From Betaproteobacteria bacterium (GTDB lineage Bacteria > Pseudomonadota > Gammaproteobacteria > Burkholderiales > Ga0077523): a stretch of 64,000 nucleotides of DNA. The notes under the pieces were generated by a model. It saw only the letters and a program-made list of their open reading frames with translations, made no database searches and was not told where the DNA came from. A program made the position numbers and the translations under genes. Below, one piece after another: positions 20,699 through 28,951 of this stretch (position 1 is its first letter; the number at the start of each line of letters is the position of its first letter). The DNA lies in NCBI GenBank assembly GCA_016125475.1, contig WGLR01000008.1:1-64000 (forward strand), read 5' to 3'.

Positions 20699-21550
20699 CT
20701 AATTGACGCCCAGACGCCGGAGAGGATGCTCATCCACGCCGGCAGCCACGAATCCCGCCCATCCGGCGGGCCGCTGCGCGAGCACGGACCGGGCTTCGGC
20801 CTCGGTGGCAAAACCGCAGAACGCACACGCACCGGAACCGCTCATCCGCGCATCACCGAACTGCGACAACCACCTCAAGGCGTCGTCTACCTCGGGATGA
20901 AGCGCCCGCACGACCGGTTCGAGATCGTTGCGAGTACACCCCGAAAAAAAGGCCGCCATTCTGATTGGATCACTATTGCGTGTCAATTGCGGGTGGGAAA
21001 ATACTGCGGCCGTCGACACTTCCACAGGGGGCACGAGCACGACGTACCAGGCCGGCTCGAGCGTGACCGGCTGCAGGAGTTCCCCGACGCCCTCGGCAAG
21101 CGCAGTGTGCCCGAACACGAACACCGGAACATCCGCGCCGAGCGTCAGCGCGACGCGCTGAAGGTCCTCGCGCGGGAGGTCCACGTTCCAGAGACGATTG
21201 AGCACGATCAGGGTCGTCGCGGCATCGGAGCTTCCGCCCCCGAGACCGCCGCCAAGAGGCAGTCGCTTTTCCAGGTGAATGTCGACGCCACGACACCTGC
21301 CGGCGCGCGCCTGGAGCGCCCTCGCCGCCCGGACGACGAGATCGGATTCCGGTGCCACGCTCTCGGGCCCCTTCACGCGCCGCACGAGGGAATCGCTCCG
21401 CACCTCGAAGCGCAGGCTGTCCCCGAAGTCCAGAAAGCGGAACAGTGTCTGCAGGGTGTGGTAGCCGTCCGGACGGCGTCCTGTCACGTGCAGGAACAGG
21501 TTCAGCTTCGCGGGTGCCGGGTACACCGTGCCCGCGTCGTCGCGCGTCAT
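20699..21550 (-). CDS. ispE: 4-diphosphocytidyl-2-C-methyl-D-erythritol kinase
   Basis: IspE (283 residues) phosphorylates CDP-methylerythritol in the MEP isoprenoid pathway. It is a GHMP kinase: YPAPAKLNLFLHVTGRRPDG at the N-terminus has the catalytic Lys and His region, KRLPLGGGLGGGSSDAATTL is the phosphate-binding loop, and SGSGACAFCGFATEAEA is the C-terminal GHMP motif. Length is normal. It lies between lolB (16-bp gap) and tRNA-Gln, the classic order. Confidence 0.97.
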   Translation of the reverse strand: MTRDDAGTVYPAPAKLNLFLHVTGRRPDGYHTLQTLFRFLDFGDSLRFEVRSDSLVRRVKGPESVAPESDLVVRAARALQARAGRCRGVDIHLEKRLPLGGGLGGGSSDAATTLIVLNRLWNVDLPREDLQRVALTLGADVPVFVFGHTALAEGVGELLQPVTLEPAWYVVLVPPVEVSTAAVFSHPQLTRNSDPIRMAAFFSGCTRNDLEPVVRALHPEVDDALRWLSQFGDARMSGSGACAFCGFATEAEARSVLAQRPAGWAGFVAAGVDEHPLRRLGVN

Positions 21551-21566
21551 GCCGGGACCGCTTTCA

Positions 21567-22148
21567 TCAGGCGGGGGTCGCCCAGCGGGAGACGATCATC
21601 TTCACACGCAGATCGGGCGCATCGAGATCGAGCCGGTCCGGCAGGGGTTCTGCGCCCTCCTTGAAGTACGAACGGTAGCGCACGCGCCACGCACCCTGCG
21701 TGAGCGAGGTCACGCGTCCGTCGTCGCCGGTCTCGACGGAACCCGGCACGGAGTCGGGCGCCAGACGCGTGAAGAGCCAGTAAGGCAGGTCGTCCAGCGG
21801 CAGTTCCCATCCGAGCACCCTGCGCGACAGTGCGGCGGCGTCCCGCTCCTCGAAGCGCTTGCCGTCCGCAGTCTCCATGACCGCGCCGCCCGCATCCCGC
21901 GTGAGCCGCGCGTACAGGGTGCCGATGGGGGAATACAGTTCCACGACGTCGCGCGCGGCAACGTGACGCCAGCGCAGCGTGCCGCTGTATCCGTCATCAC
22001 CGTAACGCACCGCGATGCGACCCGAGAGTTCGAAGCGGTCCACGTCCGGGTGGCCGAACACGCCGCTGCCCGGACCGAATGCGGCGCATCCGGACAGCCC
22101 GAGAACCAGGACCAGGACTGCCCACGCGCGGGCCATCGTCCGCGCCAC
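21567..22148 (-). CDS. lolB: LolB, outer-membrane lipoprotein receptor
   Basis: LolB (193 residues) accepts lipoproteins from LolA and inserts them into the outer membrane. The signal sequence ends in lipobox LSGC with Cys at residue 21. The mature domain shows FELSGRIAVRYGDDGYSGTL, ELYSPIGTLYARL, LGWELPLDDLPYWL and the C-terminal strand VKMIVSRW, matching the LolB fold. Translation may start at ATG 22148 or four codons later. It is separated from the upstream TPR gene by 3 bp, so the genes are surely co-transcribed. Confidence 0.94.
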   Translation of the reverse strand: MARTMARAWAVLVLVLGLSGCAAFGPGSGVFGHPDVDRFELSGRIAVRYGDDGYSGTLRWRHVAARDVVELYSPIGTLYARLTRDAGGAVMETADGKRFEERDAAALSRRVLGWELPLDDLPYWLFTRLAPDSVPGSVETGDDGRVTSLTQGAWRVRYRSYFKEGAEPLPDRLDLDAPDLRVKMIVSRWATPA

Positions 22149-22151
22149 GCG

Positions 22152-23960
22152 TCACTTCAGGAACTTGGCGACGGTCGCCTTGAGGTCGTCGTTGTCCGGG
22201 TTCTGCGCGAGCGAATCTCGCCAGACCTTCTCGGCTTCCTGCTTGAGACCCTTCGCCCAGAGGACTTCGCCGAGGTGCGCGGCGATTTCCGGATCGGGTC
22301 GCTGCGCGAACGCCTTGTTGAGATAATCCAGGCCCTTGTCGAGTTCGCCCTGGCGGTAGTACACCCACCCCATGCTGTCCAGGATGAACGCGTCGTTCGG
22401 CGAGAGCTGGAGCGCCTTCTCGATGTAGCTCTGGGCCTCGGGAAGCCGGACGTTGCGGTCCGCGAGCGTGTATCCGAGCGCGTTGTATGCCTGGGCGTGG
22501 TCGGGCTTGAGTTCGATGAGCCGTTTCAGCTTCGCCTCGAGCACATCGAGCTTGTCCACCTTCTCCGCAGCCATCGCGACGTCGTACAGCAGGTCGGGAT
22601 TGTCGGGCTGCTTCGCCAGGGCATCGTTCAGCAGGTCGTAGGCCTGCCCGTACTGTTTCGCGTCGCGCAGCACCTGCGCCTCGGCCTGCACGAGCAGCAC
22701 CTTCTGCTGGTCGTCCTGGGGCTCGATACCCTGAAGGTACTGCCGCGCCTCGTCGAACTTCTTCTCCTTCGACAGGATGAAGGCGTAGCGCGCCGCCGCC
22801 GGGATCATCTGGTCGCCCGAACGCACCTGCGAGTAGTACGCGAGGGCATCGCTGTCACGACCTTGCTCCTCGGCGATCTGTCCGAGGTAGAAGCGGAGCG
22901 TGTCCGGGTCACGGTACTTCAGCTCGATCGCCCGCTTGAGCTTGGCCTCGGCCGTGGCGTTGTCGTGCAGCTGCAGGGACAGCAGACCGATCATCACGGC
23001 GACGTCCGCGCTCCCGGGCATCTCGGCCTCGAGCAGCTGGAACTGCTTGCGCGCGTCGTCGGGCTGCTTGTTCGCCGCGAGCAGCCGCCCGTAATAGAGG
23101 CGCACGTCCCGGGCCTGAGGATTGTCCGAAACGTACCCGGCCAGATAGGCGAGCGCGTCGGGAACGGACTTCCGCCGCAGTAGCTGGGCCTTGAGCAGTG
23201 CGGCCGGCTGCAGGTCGGGCTTCAGCGCGAGCGCCTGGTCGGCTTCCGACTGCGCCACGTCGAAGTTCTGGACCCCGACCGCCGACTGCGCGACGGCCAG
23301 GTGGGCTTCCGGCAGTTCACCGTAGGGCTGAGCCAGTTCCTGGACGAGCCTGAAAGCGGCGTCGTGGTCCGGATACCGGCTGAGCAGGGGAGGAAGCTGC
23401 AGGAACAGCGAGGGCGTTCTCGCCTTGTCGCTCGCGAGCAGCTTCTTCAGCAGGGGCTTCGCGTCCGCGAGATCGTTGTTCCCGAGCAGCGTCGCGATGA
23501 GTGTCTGCCGCGCCTGCTGCGAGTCGGGGTCGATGTCGAGCCAGACACTCGCCGCCTGTGCGGCGATGTCGTTGAAGCGGCCGTACAGGACGACCTCGGT
23601 CGCGCGCTTCGCGACACGCGGGTCGTGCGTGGCCTGCGCGAGTTCCAGATAGGCACGCGCGGCCAGTCGCAGGTTGCCGCGCTGGCCGGCGATCTCCGCG
23701 AGCAGGAACTTGTAGAGCAGGTCCTGCGTCAGAGCGATGTCCGGAAGATTCGCGACGTTCGTCGACGCGCCCCTGGGGGCGTCGGGCTTGACGGTGACGT
23801 CGTCGGATCCCTCGACCTGCGCGAGGAGCTGGGCGTCCGGAAACCGGGCGCCCTTCGAAGCGACGTCGGCCTGGGACAGAGGGCCGATGCGATAACGGCT
23901 CTGCTGCGCGCACGCAGGCAGCGAGAGAGTGAGAGCGATCAGGAGAACGTGTATCCGCAT
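22152..23960 (-). CDS. TPR-repeat envelope lipoprotein
   Basis: This is a 602-residue protein with a short signal sequence ending in LPAC (probable lipidated Cys17) and at least ten TPR-like helical pairs. Clear repeats include LYYGRLLAANKQPDDARKQF, ALAYYSQVRSGD and the C-terminal AYNALGYTLADRN, then WVYYRQGELDKGLDYLNKAF and AHLGEVLWAKGLKQEAEKVW. Proteins of this type upstream of lolB in betaproteobacteria are annotated only as TPR proteins; a protein-assembly role at the outer membrane is likely but not shown. It is the first gene of the TPR-lolB-ispE-tRNA unit, divergent from the ABC operon. Confidence 0.9.
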   Translation of the reverse strand: MRIHVLLIALTLSLPACAQQSRYRIGPLSQADVASKGARFPDAQLLAQVEGSDDVTVKPDAPRGASTNVANLPDIALTQDLLYKFLLAEIAGQRGNLRLAARAYLELAQATHDPRVAKRATEVVLYGRFNDIAAQAASVWLDIDPDSQQARQTLIATLLGNNDLADAKPLLKKLLASDKARTPSLFLQLPPLLSRYPDHDAAFRLVQELAQPYGELPEAHLAVAQSAVGVQNFDVAQSEADQALALKPDLQPAALLKAQLLRRKSVPDALAYLAGYVSDNPQARDVRLYYGRLLAANKQPDDARKQFQLLEAEMPGSADVAVMIGLLSLQLHDNATAEAKLKRAIELKYRDPDTLRFYLGQIAEEQGRDSDALAYYSQVRSGDQMIPAAARYAFILSKEKKFDEARQYLQGIEPQDDQQKVLLVQAEAQVLRDAKQYGQAYDLLNDALAKQPDNPDLLYDVAMAAEKVDKLDVLEAKLKRLIELKPDHAQAYNALGYTLADRNVRLPEAQSYIEKALQLSPNDAFILDSMGWVYYRQGELDKGLDYLNKAFAQRPDPEIAAHLGEVLWAKGLKQEAEKVWRDSLAQNPDNDDLKATVAKFLK

Positions 23961-24081
23961 GGGTAGGGCAGCTTCTCGCGTTGCAGTCGTTGAATCATGT
24001 AACGCGACGCTGCCTCTCGTGGATAGCGGGCGTCACGCAACCAAAAGCCAAGGTTAGAGATGAGCGTTTGCACCTTAGTTC

Positions 24082-24110
24082 TTGGAGTGGAAACCCAGTT
24101 TAGGTATATT
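24082..24110 (+). promoter_or_regulatory. candidate sigma-70 promoter for the ABC operon
   Basis: TTGGAG (24082-24087) and TATATT (24105-24110) are separated by 17 bp. The -10 hexamer matches five of six consensus positions and the -35 three of six. Transcription would begin near 24117, which favours the internal TTG start at 24196 over an in-frame TTG at 24082 that lies inside this promoter. The flanking DNA is AT-rich compared with the window. Confidence 0.5.
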
Positions 24111-24195
24111 TCCCCCTGGTCACAAGCCGGACAAACGCCGGTGCGTGGACCGTCCTCGCAACCTCTCGAAACCACCTCTTAAGTTGGAAGCCGGA

Positions 24196-25143
24196 TTGGA
24201 GCCGACCCTCTCCGCCGTGAACCTGGTGCGGAATTTCGGCACGCGTCATGCCGTGGAAGGGGTCTCGATCACGCTCAATCGCGGCGAGGTCCTCGGCCTG
24301 CTCGGCCCCAACGGCGCGGGCAAGACCACGACCATGCAGATGGTGACCGGCAACCTCGCGCCGACCGCGGGCGAGATCCGCATCTGCGGCCTGGACCTGC
24401 TGGAGGAACCGACCCGGGCCAAGATGCGCGTGGGGTACCTGCCCGAGACCCCGCCGCTCTATCGTGACTTCTCGGTCGACGAATACCTCGAACTCGCCGC
24501 AAGGCTGCACCGCCTCCCGCGCACGCGTACCGCCGAGGCGGTGGCACGCGCGAAGAAGCGCTGCGGCCTCGCGGACATGGGCAACCGGCTGATCGGCACG
24601 CTCTCCAAGGGGTATCAGCAGCGCGTCGGCATCGCGCAGGCGATCGTGCACGATCCCGACGTCGTGGTGCTGGACGAACCCACCGTGGGACTCGATCCCA
24701 ACCAGATCCGCGAGATCCGCACCCTGATCCGCGAGCTCGCGGCCGAGCACAGCGTGATCCTGTCGACCCACATCCTGCCCGAAGTGGAGTCGGTCTGCGA
24801 CCGGGTCCAGATACTCAACGCGGGACGCGTCGTCTACACGGACACGATCGCCGCGCTGAAACAGCACCGCGGCGGTCACGCGCTCACCGTGGCGTTCCGG
24901 CGCCCCCCCGAGATCGGACAGCTGGCCGCCCTGCCGGGCGTCAAGAATGTCGAGCATCTCGGCGACAGGCTCTTCCGGATCTTCCACGACCTCGACAGCG
25001 ACCCGACGGACTCGCTCGTGCGGCAGTCCGTGGAGATGAACTGGGGGCTCCGGGAGCTCACCCCGGTCGAGACCTCCCTCGAGGAAGTGTTCGTGAACCT
25101 CACGCAGCGCGAGGACGATGTGGCGGCAGGAGCCGACACATGA
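24196..25143 (+). CDS. GldA-like ABC-transporter ATP-binding protein
   Basis: This is an ATPase subunit of an ABC-2 type transporter, 315 residues from the chosen start. Walker A is LLGPNGAGKTTTMQ, signature LSKGYQQRVGIAQAI, Walker B DVVVLDEPTVGLDPNQ and H-loop VILSTHILPEVES. The long C-terminal extension after residue 220 resembles those of GldA/NatA-type proteins. The start codon is uncertain: TTG 24196 has GGAAG five bases upstream and gives the usual family N-terminus, while TTG 24184 and TTG 24082 are also in frame. It overlaps the permease gene by four bases (ATGA). With the following genes it resembles the GldA-GldF-GldG set. Confidence 0.9.
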   Translation: MEPTLSAVNLVRNFGTRHAVEGVSITLNRGEVLGLLGPNGAGKTTTMQMVTGNLAPTAGEIRICGLDLLEEPTRAKMRVGYLPETPPLYRDFSVDEYLELAARLHRLPRTRTAEAVARAKKRCGLADMGNRLIGTLSKGYQQRVGIAQAIVHDPDVVVLDEPTVGLDPNQIREIRTLIRELAAEHSVILSTHILPEVESVCDRVQILNAGRVVYTDTIAALKQHRGGHALTVAFRRPPEIGQLAALPGVKNVEHLGDRLFRIFHDLDSDPTDSLVRQSVEMNWGLRELTPVETSLEEVFVNLTQREDDVAAGADT

Positions 25144-25883
25144 TCCTCACGATTGCCCGCAAGGAACTGCGCGCGCTGTTCGGGTCGCCTCTGGCGTGGA
25201 TCATCCTCGCCGTGCTGCAGGTCATCTTCGCGCTCTACTTCCTGTTCTCCCTCAACAGCTTCCAGGAGATCCAGCCCCAGCTTGCGCTGCAGCCGAACCA
25301 TCCCGGCGCGACCGAACTCGTCGCCGCACCCGTGTTCGGCATGGCCGCGATCGTGCTGCTCATGGTGGTTCCGCTGCTGTCCATGCGCCTGATCGCGGAG
25401 GAACGCCGCAACCAGACCCTCACGTTCCTGCTCTCCGCGCCGGTGAGCGTCACGGAGATCGTCCTCGGCAAGTTCCTCGGACTCCTCGGTTTTCTCGCAG
25501 TGCCCGTGCTGCTCATCGCACTCATGGGCGTGTCGCTGTATGCCGGGGGCGGCGCCGACATCGGCCTGATCGGCGCGAACGTGGTGGGGCTGCTGCTCCT
25601 CGACGCCGCATTCGTCGCGGTGGGACTCTACCTGTCGTCCCTGACCTCGCAACCCGTCGTCGCCGCGGTCTCCGCGTTCGCGGTACTGCTGGCGCTGTGG
25701 ATCGTCGAGATGGGCAATTTCGCACCGGGCAGCCCGATGGAACTCCTGTCGCTGCTCAAGCACTACCGGAGCTTCTTCCAGGGCACGCTGCACACCGGTG
25801 ACCTGGCCTACTTCGTCCTGCTGACGGGCCTCTTCCTCGCCCTCACCATTCGCCGGCTCGACCGGGACCGGCTCGCAGGCTGA
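25140..25883 (+). CDS. GldF-like ABC-2 permease
   Basis: This 247-residue membrane protein has six hydrophobic segments: the first two around PLAWIILAVLQVIFALYFLF and GMAAIVLLMVVPLLSM, then FLAVPVLLIALMGVSLYAGG, a Leu-rich helix near residue 160, AVSAFAVLLALWIVEM, and the last near YFVLLTGLFLALTI. It matches the GldF type of ABC-2 permease. The MRLIAEERRNQTLTFLLSAPV segment is the typical cytoplasmic coupling region. It is translationally coupled to the ATPase gene. The substrate is unknown. Confidence 0.9.
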   Translation: MILTIARKELRALFGSPLAWIILAVLQVIFALYFLFSLNSFQEIQPQLALQPNHPGATELVAAPVFGMAAIVLLMVVPLLSMRLIAEERRNQTLTFLLSAPVSVTEIVLGKFLGLLGFLAVPVLLIALMGVSLYAGGGADIGLIGANVVGLLLLDAAFVAVGLYLSSLTSQPVVAAVSAFAVLLALWIVEMGNFAPGSPMELLSLLKHYRSFFQGTLHTGDLAYFVLLTGLFLALTIRRLDRDRLAG

Positions 25884-25884
25884 C

Positions 25885-27240
25885 ATGATCGTCTCCCGCC
25901 GCACACGCATAGCCACCCTGATCCAGAACGGCGTGTTCGCCGCACTGCTCGTCGCGGCGGTACTGCTCGTCGCACGGTTCACGCAGGAACACTTCAAGCA
26001 GTGGGACCTCACCCAGAACGCCACGAACAGTCTCAGCGAGGGCAGCCTGCAGACGCTGAAGCTGCTCAAGGACCCCGTGAAGATCACGGCGTACGTCACG
26101 ACACTCGATGCGTCGCAGGGCGACCTGCGCAAGCAGATCAGCGACTACGTGGCCAAGTACCAGCGCGCGAAGCCGGACATCGAACTGAAGTTCGTCGATC
26201 TGCGTGAGCAGCCCAAACTCGCGGAGCAGGCGAACATCCGGCTGAACGGCGAGATGGTGGTCGAATACGACGGGCGCTCGGAGCACCTCACGAAGCTCGA
26301 CGAGGAGACGCTCACGAACCTGCTCGCACGCCTTGCGCGCAACACCGAGCGCACCGTGATGTTTCTGGACGGACACGGCGAACGCAAGCCGACCGGCATC
26401 GCCAATCACGACCTCGGCGAATTCGGGAAGCGTCTCGAGTCCAAGGGTTTCCACATCGCATCGCTCAACCTGAGTGCCGCGCAGGCGGTCCCCGACAATG
26501 CGTCCGTGCTCGTGATCGCGAATCCGCGCGTCGACCTGCTGCCTGCGGAGGTCGCGAAGATCCGCGCGTACCTGGAAAAGGGGGGCAGCCTCCTTTGGCT
26601 GATCGACCAGGAACCGCTGCACGGTCTGCAGCCCATTGCCGACTACCTCCATCTGCAGCTCGGACCGGGCGTGGTCGTGGACCCGGCCGCAAGCGTGCTC
26701 AAGGCGCCCGCGACGCTGGCCATCGCGTTCGCTTACGGGCATCACCCGGTCACGGACCACTTCTCGCTCAACACGGCGTTCCCGAGCGCTCGCCGGATCG
26801 CGGTCACGGACGACCCGGCCCCGTGGCACTTCACCCCGCTCGTCGACGTGGCCCAGCAGGGGTGGATCGAGACGGGCGCGCTCGAAGGAGACGTCACCTA
26901 CGACGCGAACCGGGACATCAAGGGGCCCGTGACGGTGGCAGGCGCGCTGGAGCGCGAAGTTTCCGGAAAGCCGCAGCGCGTCGTGGTGGTCGGTACCGGC
27001 AACTTCCTCGCGAACACGTACGCCGGCCTCCTGGGCAACCTCGACCTCGGCATCAACATGGTCAACTGGCTCGCAGGAGACGAGAACCTCATCACGCTGC
27101 AGCCTCATCCTCTCGTGGACGGATCACTCGAATTCGCGCGTGGCTCGCTGACGTTCATCGCACTCGGCTTCCTGCTGGCACTGCCGGCTGCCTTTCTCGC
27201 GACCGGCGCGATGATCTGGTGGCGCCGCCGTCAAGGCTGA
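25885..27240 (+). CDS. GldG-like ABC auxiliary protein
   Basis: This 451-residue protein of the GldG/ABC_transp_aux type has one N-terminal membrane helix (NGVFAALLVAAVLLVAR), a large periplasmic region, and one C-terminal helix (FIALGFLLALPAAFLATGA) before a basic WWRRRQG end. Family segments are LTQNATNSLSEGSLQTL, VMFLDGHGERKPTG, VLVIANPRVDLLP and GGSLLWLIDQEP. In Bacteroidetes the related GldG is needed for gliding, but in proteobacteria the GldAFG-like set has no defined role. It starts one base after the permease gene ends. Confidence 0.9.
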   Translation: MIVSRRTRIATLIQNGVFAALLVAAVLLVARFTQEHFKQWDLTQNATNSLSEGSLQTLKLLKDPVKITAYVTTLDASQGDLRKQISDYVAKYQRAKPDIELKFVDLREQPKLAEQANIRLNGEMVVEYDGRSEHLTKLDEETLTNLLARLARNTERTVMFLDGHGERKPTGIANHDLGEFGKRLESKGFHIASLNLSAAQAVPDNASVLVIANPRVDLLPAEVAKIRAYLEKGGSLLWLIDQEPLHGLQPIADYLHLQLGPGVVVDPAASVLKAPATLAIAFAYGHHPVTDHFSLNTAFPSARRIAVTDDPAPWHFTPLVDVAQQGWIETGALEGDVTYDANRDIKGPVTVAGALEREVSGKPQRVVVVGTGNFLANTYAGLLGNLDLGINMVNWLAGDENLITLQPHPLVDGSLEFARGSLTFIALGFLLALPAAFLATGAMIWWRRRQG

Positions 27241-27250
27241 CGGTCGCGGC

Positions 27251-28099
27251 ATGAAGCGCTCGACCATCGTCAACCTGCTGCTCGCGCTCTTCGTGGCTGG
27301 CCTCGCCATCTGGATGTACGAGCGGCCCGCGGGCGAGCACGGCTCGCCCGAAGTGGCGCTGTCCAGCCTGAAACGCGACGACATCGGGCGTATCGAGGTC
27401 CGGCGGACCGGATTGCCCGAGTTCGTGCTCACGAAGACGAAGGACGGTCGCTGGCTTCAGGAAAAGCCGTTCGTCGCGCGGACCGACAGCGGCCAGGTGG
27501 GACACCTGCTCGATCTCGCCACGGCCACGGCCCGACAGAAGCTTTCCGCGGACGACCTCGGCCGGTTCGGGCTGGACAAGCCCGCAGCCACCGTGACGCT
27601 CGGCACGGAGCGGTTCGAGTTCGGGATCATCAACAGCGTCACCAACGAGCAGTACGTGCTGACGTCCGGTGCTGTCTACCCGGTATCGCCCGTGTTCGGC
27701 TACGGTCTGCCCACGCACCCGGGGAGCTTTGCCACACACATGCTGCTCGCGGACGACGAGATTCCGACGGGCATCGAGACGCCGGGACTCAGCCTCGAGA
27801 CGAAGGATGGCAAGTATTCCCTGCGACCTGCGAAGACCGGGGAGGACGAGCTCTCGCAGGACGATCTCGCCCGCTGGATCGAGGAATGGCGTTTTGCCTC
27901 GAGTCTCGCGACGCAGCCCGTCGAATCCATACCCCACGGCGAGAACGTGAAGCTGACTCTGAAGAACGGTCACACCGTCGACTTCGTCGTGTCCCGGCGG
28001 GAACCGGAGTTCACGCTCGTGCGCACGGACGAGAAGCTGAGATTCGTGTTCCCCTCCGAAAAAGGCGCCAGGCTGCTCGCCCCCACCCGGAAGAAGTGA
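27251..28099 (+). CDS. DUF4340 protein
   Basis: This is a 282-residue protein with an N-terminal membrane anchor (IVNLLLALFVAGLAIWMY) and a periplasmic region of repeated beta-strand units, each reading like 'tkdgrWlqekPfvARTDSGQVGHLL'. The pattern matches DUF4340, which typically follows GldG-like genes. The function is unknown; its position suggests an extracytoplasmic component of the same ABC system. It lies 10 bp after the GldG-like gene and 3 bp before mutM. Confidence 0.87.
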   Translation: MKRSTIVNLLLALFVAGLAIWMYERPAGEHGSPEVALSSLKRDDIGRIEVRRTGLPEFVLTKTKDGRWLQEKPFVARTDSGQVGHLLDLATATARQKLSADDLGRFGLDKPAATVTLGTERFEFGIINSVTNEQYVLTSGAVYPVSPVFGYGLPTHPGSFATHMLLADDEIPTGIETPGLSLETKDGKYSLRPAKTGEDELSQDDLARWIEEWRFASSLATQPVESIPHGENVKLTLKNGHTVDFVVSRREPEFTLVRTDEKLRFVFPSEKGARLLAPTRKK

Positions 28100-28102
28100 A
28101 CC

Positions 28103-28918
28103 ATGCCCGAGCTGCCGGAAGTTGAAACGACTCGGCGGTCCCTCGAACCCGGCCTGCTCGGCCGGACGATCGTGCACGTCACGGTGCGCGATCGTCGACT
28201 CCGCTGGCCGGTTCCCGACGATCTCGAACGTGCGCTCACCGGAGCCGTGGTCCTGGGCATTCGGCGGCGCGCCAAGTACCTGCTGATCGAAACGGACAGG
28301 GGCACGGTGATGGTGCACCTCGGCATGTCCGGCAGTCTCACGCTGAACCCGCCCCTCGTCCCGCCCGCGAAGCACGACCACGTCGAAGCGCTTCTCGACA
28401 CTGGCTGGACGCTGAGACTGCACGACCCGAGACGTTTCGGCAGCGTGCACTGGATCACGGGGGACGAGCGCTCCCACGCGCTACTGCGGGAACTGGCCCC
28501 CGAACCACTCGATCCGGACTTCGACGGCGATTACCTGCATCGCATCACGCGCGGGCGGAGTGCGGCGATCAAGCAGATCCTCATGAACGGACACCTCGTG
28601 ACGGGCGTCGGCAACATCTACGCATCCGAAGCCCTGCATGCCGCGGCGATTCATCCCGGAACCCCGGGTCGCCGGCTTTCGCTGCGCCGGTGCGAAACGC
28701 TCGCGAACGCCGTCAAGCAGACGCTCGCCCGCGCAATCGAGGCCGGCGGATCCAGCCTGCGGGACTACGTGAATGGCACGGGTACGCCCGGCTATTTCCA
28801 GCTGCAGTCCGCCGTGTACGGGCGTGCCGGTCAGCCCTGCCTGCGGTGCGGGGGAACGATCCGGCTCGTGCGCCACGGCATGCGCGCGACCTATTACTGC
28901 GCCGCCTGTCAGCACTGA
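28103..28918 (+). CDS. mutM: formamidopyrimidine-DNA glycosylase (MutM/Fpg)
   Basis: MutM (271 residues) excises 8-oxoguanine and other oxidised purines. The N-terminus PELPEVETTRRSLEP supplies the catalytic Pro2 and Glu3. KYLLIETDRGTVMVHLGMSG and DPRRFGSV are present, ILMNGHLVTGVGNIYASEAL is the H2TH motif, and the C-terminus has a zinc finger with CLRCGG and CAAC. Length is standard. It directly follows the DUF4340 gene and is convergent with the kinase gene. Confidence 0.98.
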   Translation: MPELPEVETTRRSLEPGLLGRTIVHVTVRDRRLRWPVPDDLERALTGAVVLGIRRRAKYLLIETDRGTVMVHLGMSGSLTLNPPLVPPAKHDHVEALLDTGWTLRLHDPRRFGSVHWITGDERSHALLRELAPEPLDPDFDGDYLHRITRGRSAAIKQILMNGHLVTGVGNIYASEALHAAAIHPGTPGRRLSLRRCETLANAVKQTLARAIEAGGSSLRDYVNGTGTPGYFQLQSAVYGRAGQPCLRCGGTIRLVRHGMRATYYCAACQH

Positions 28919-28951
28919 TCCCGCGGGAACGGGACGCTCCCGGCCGTCGAC

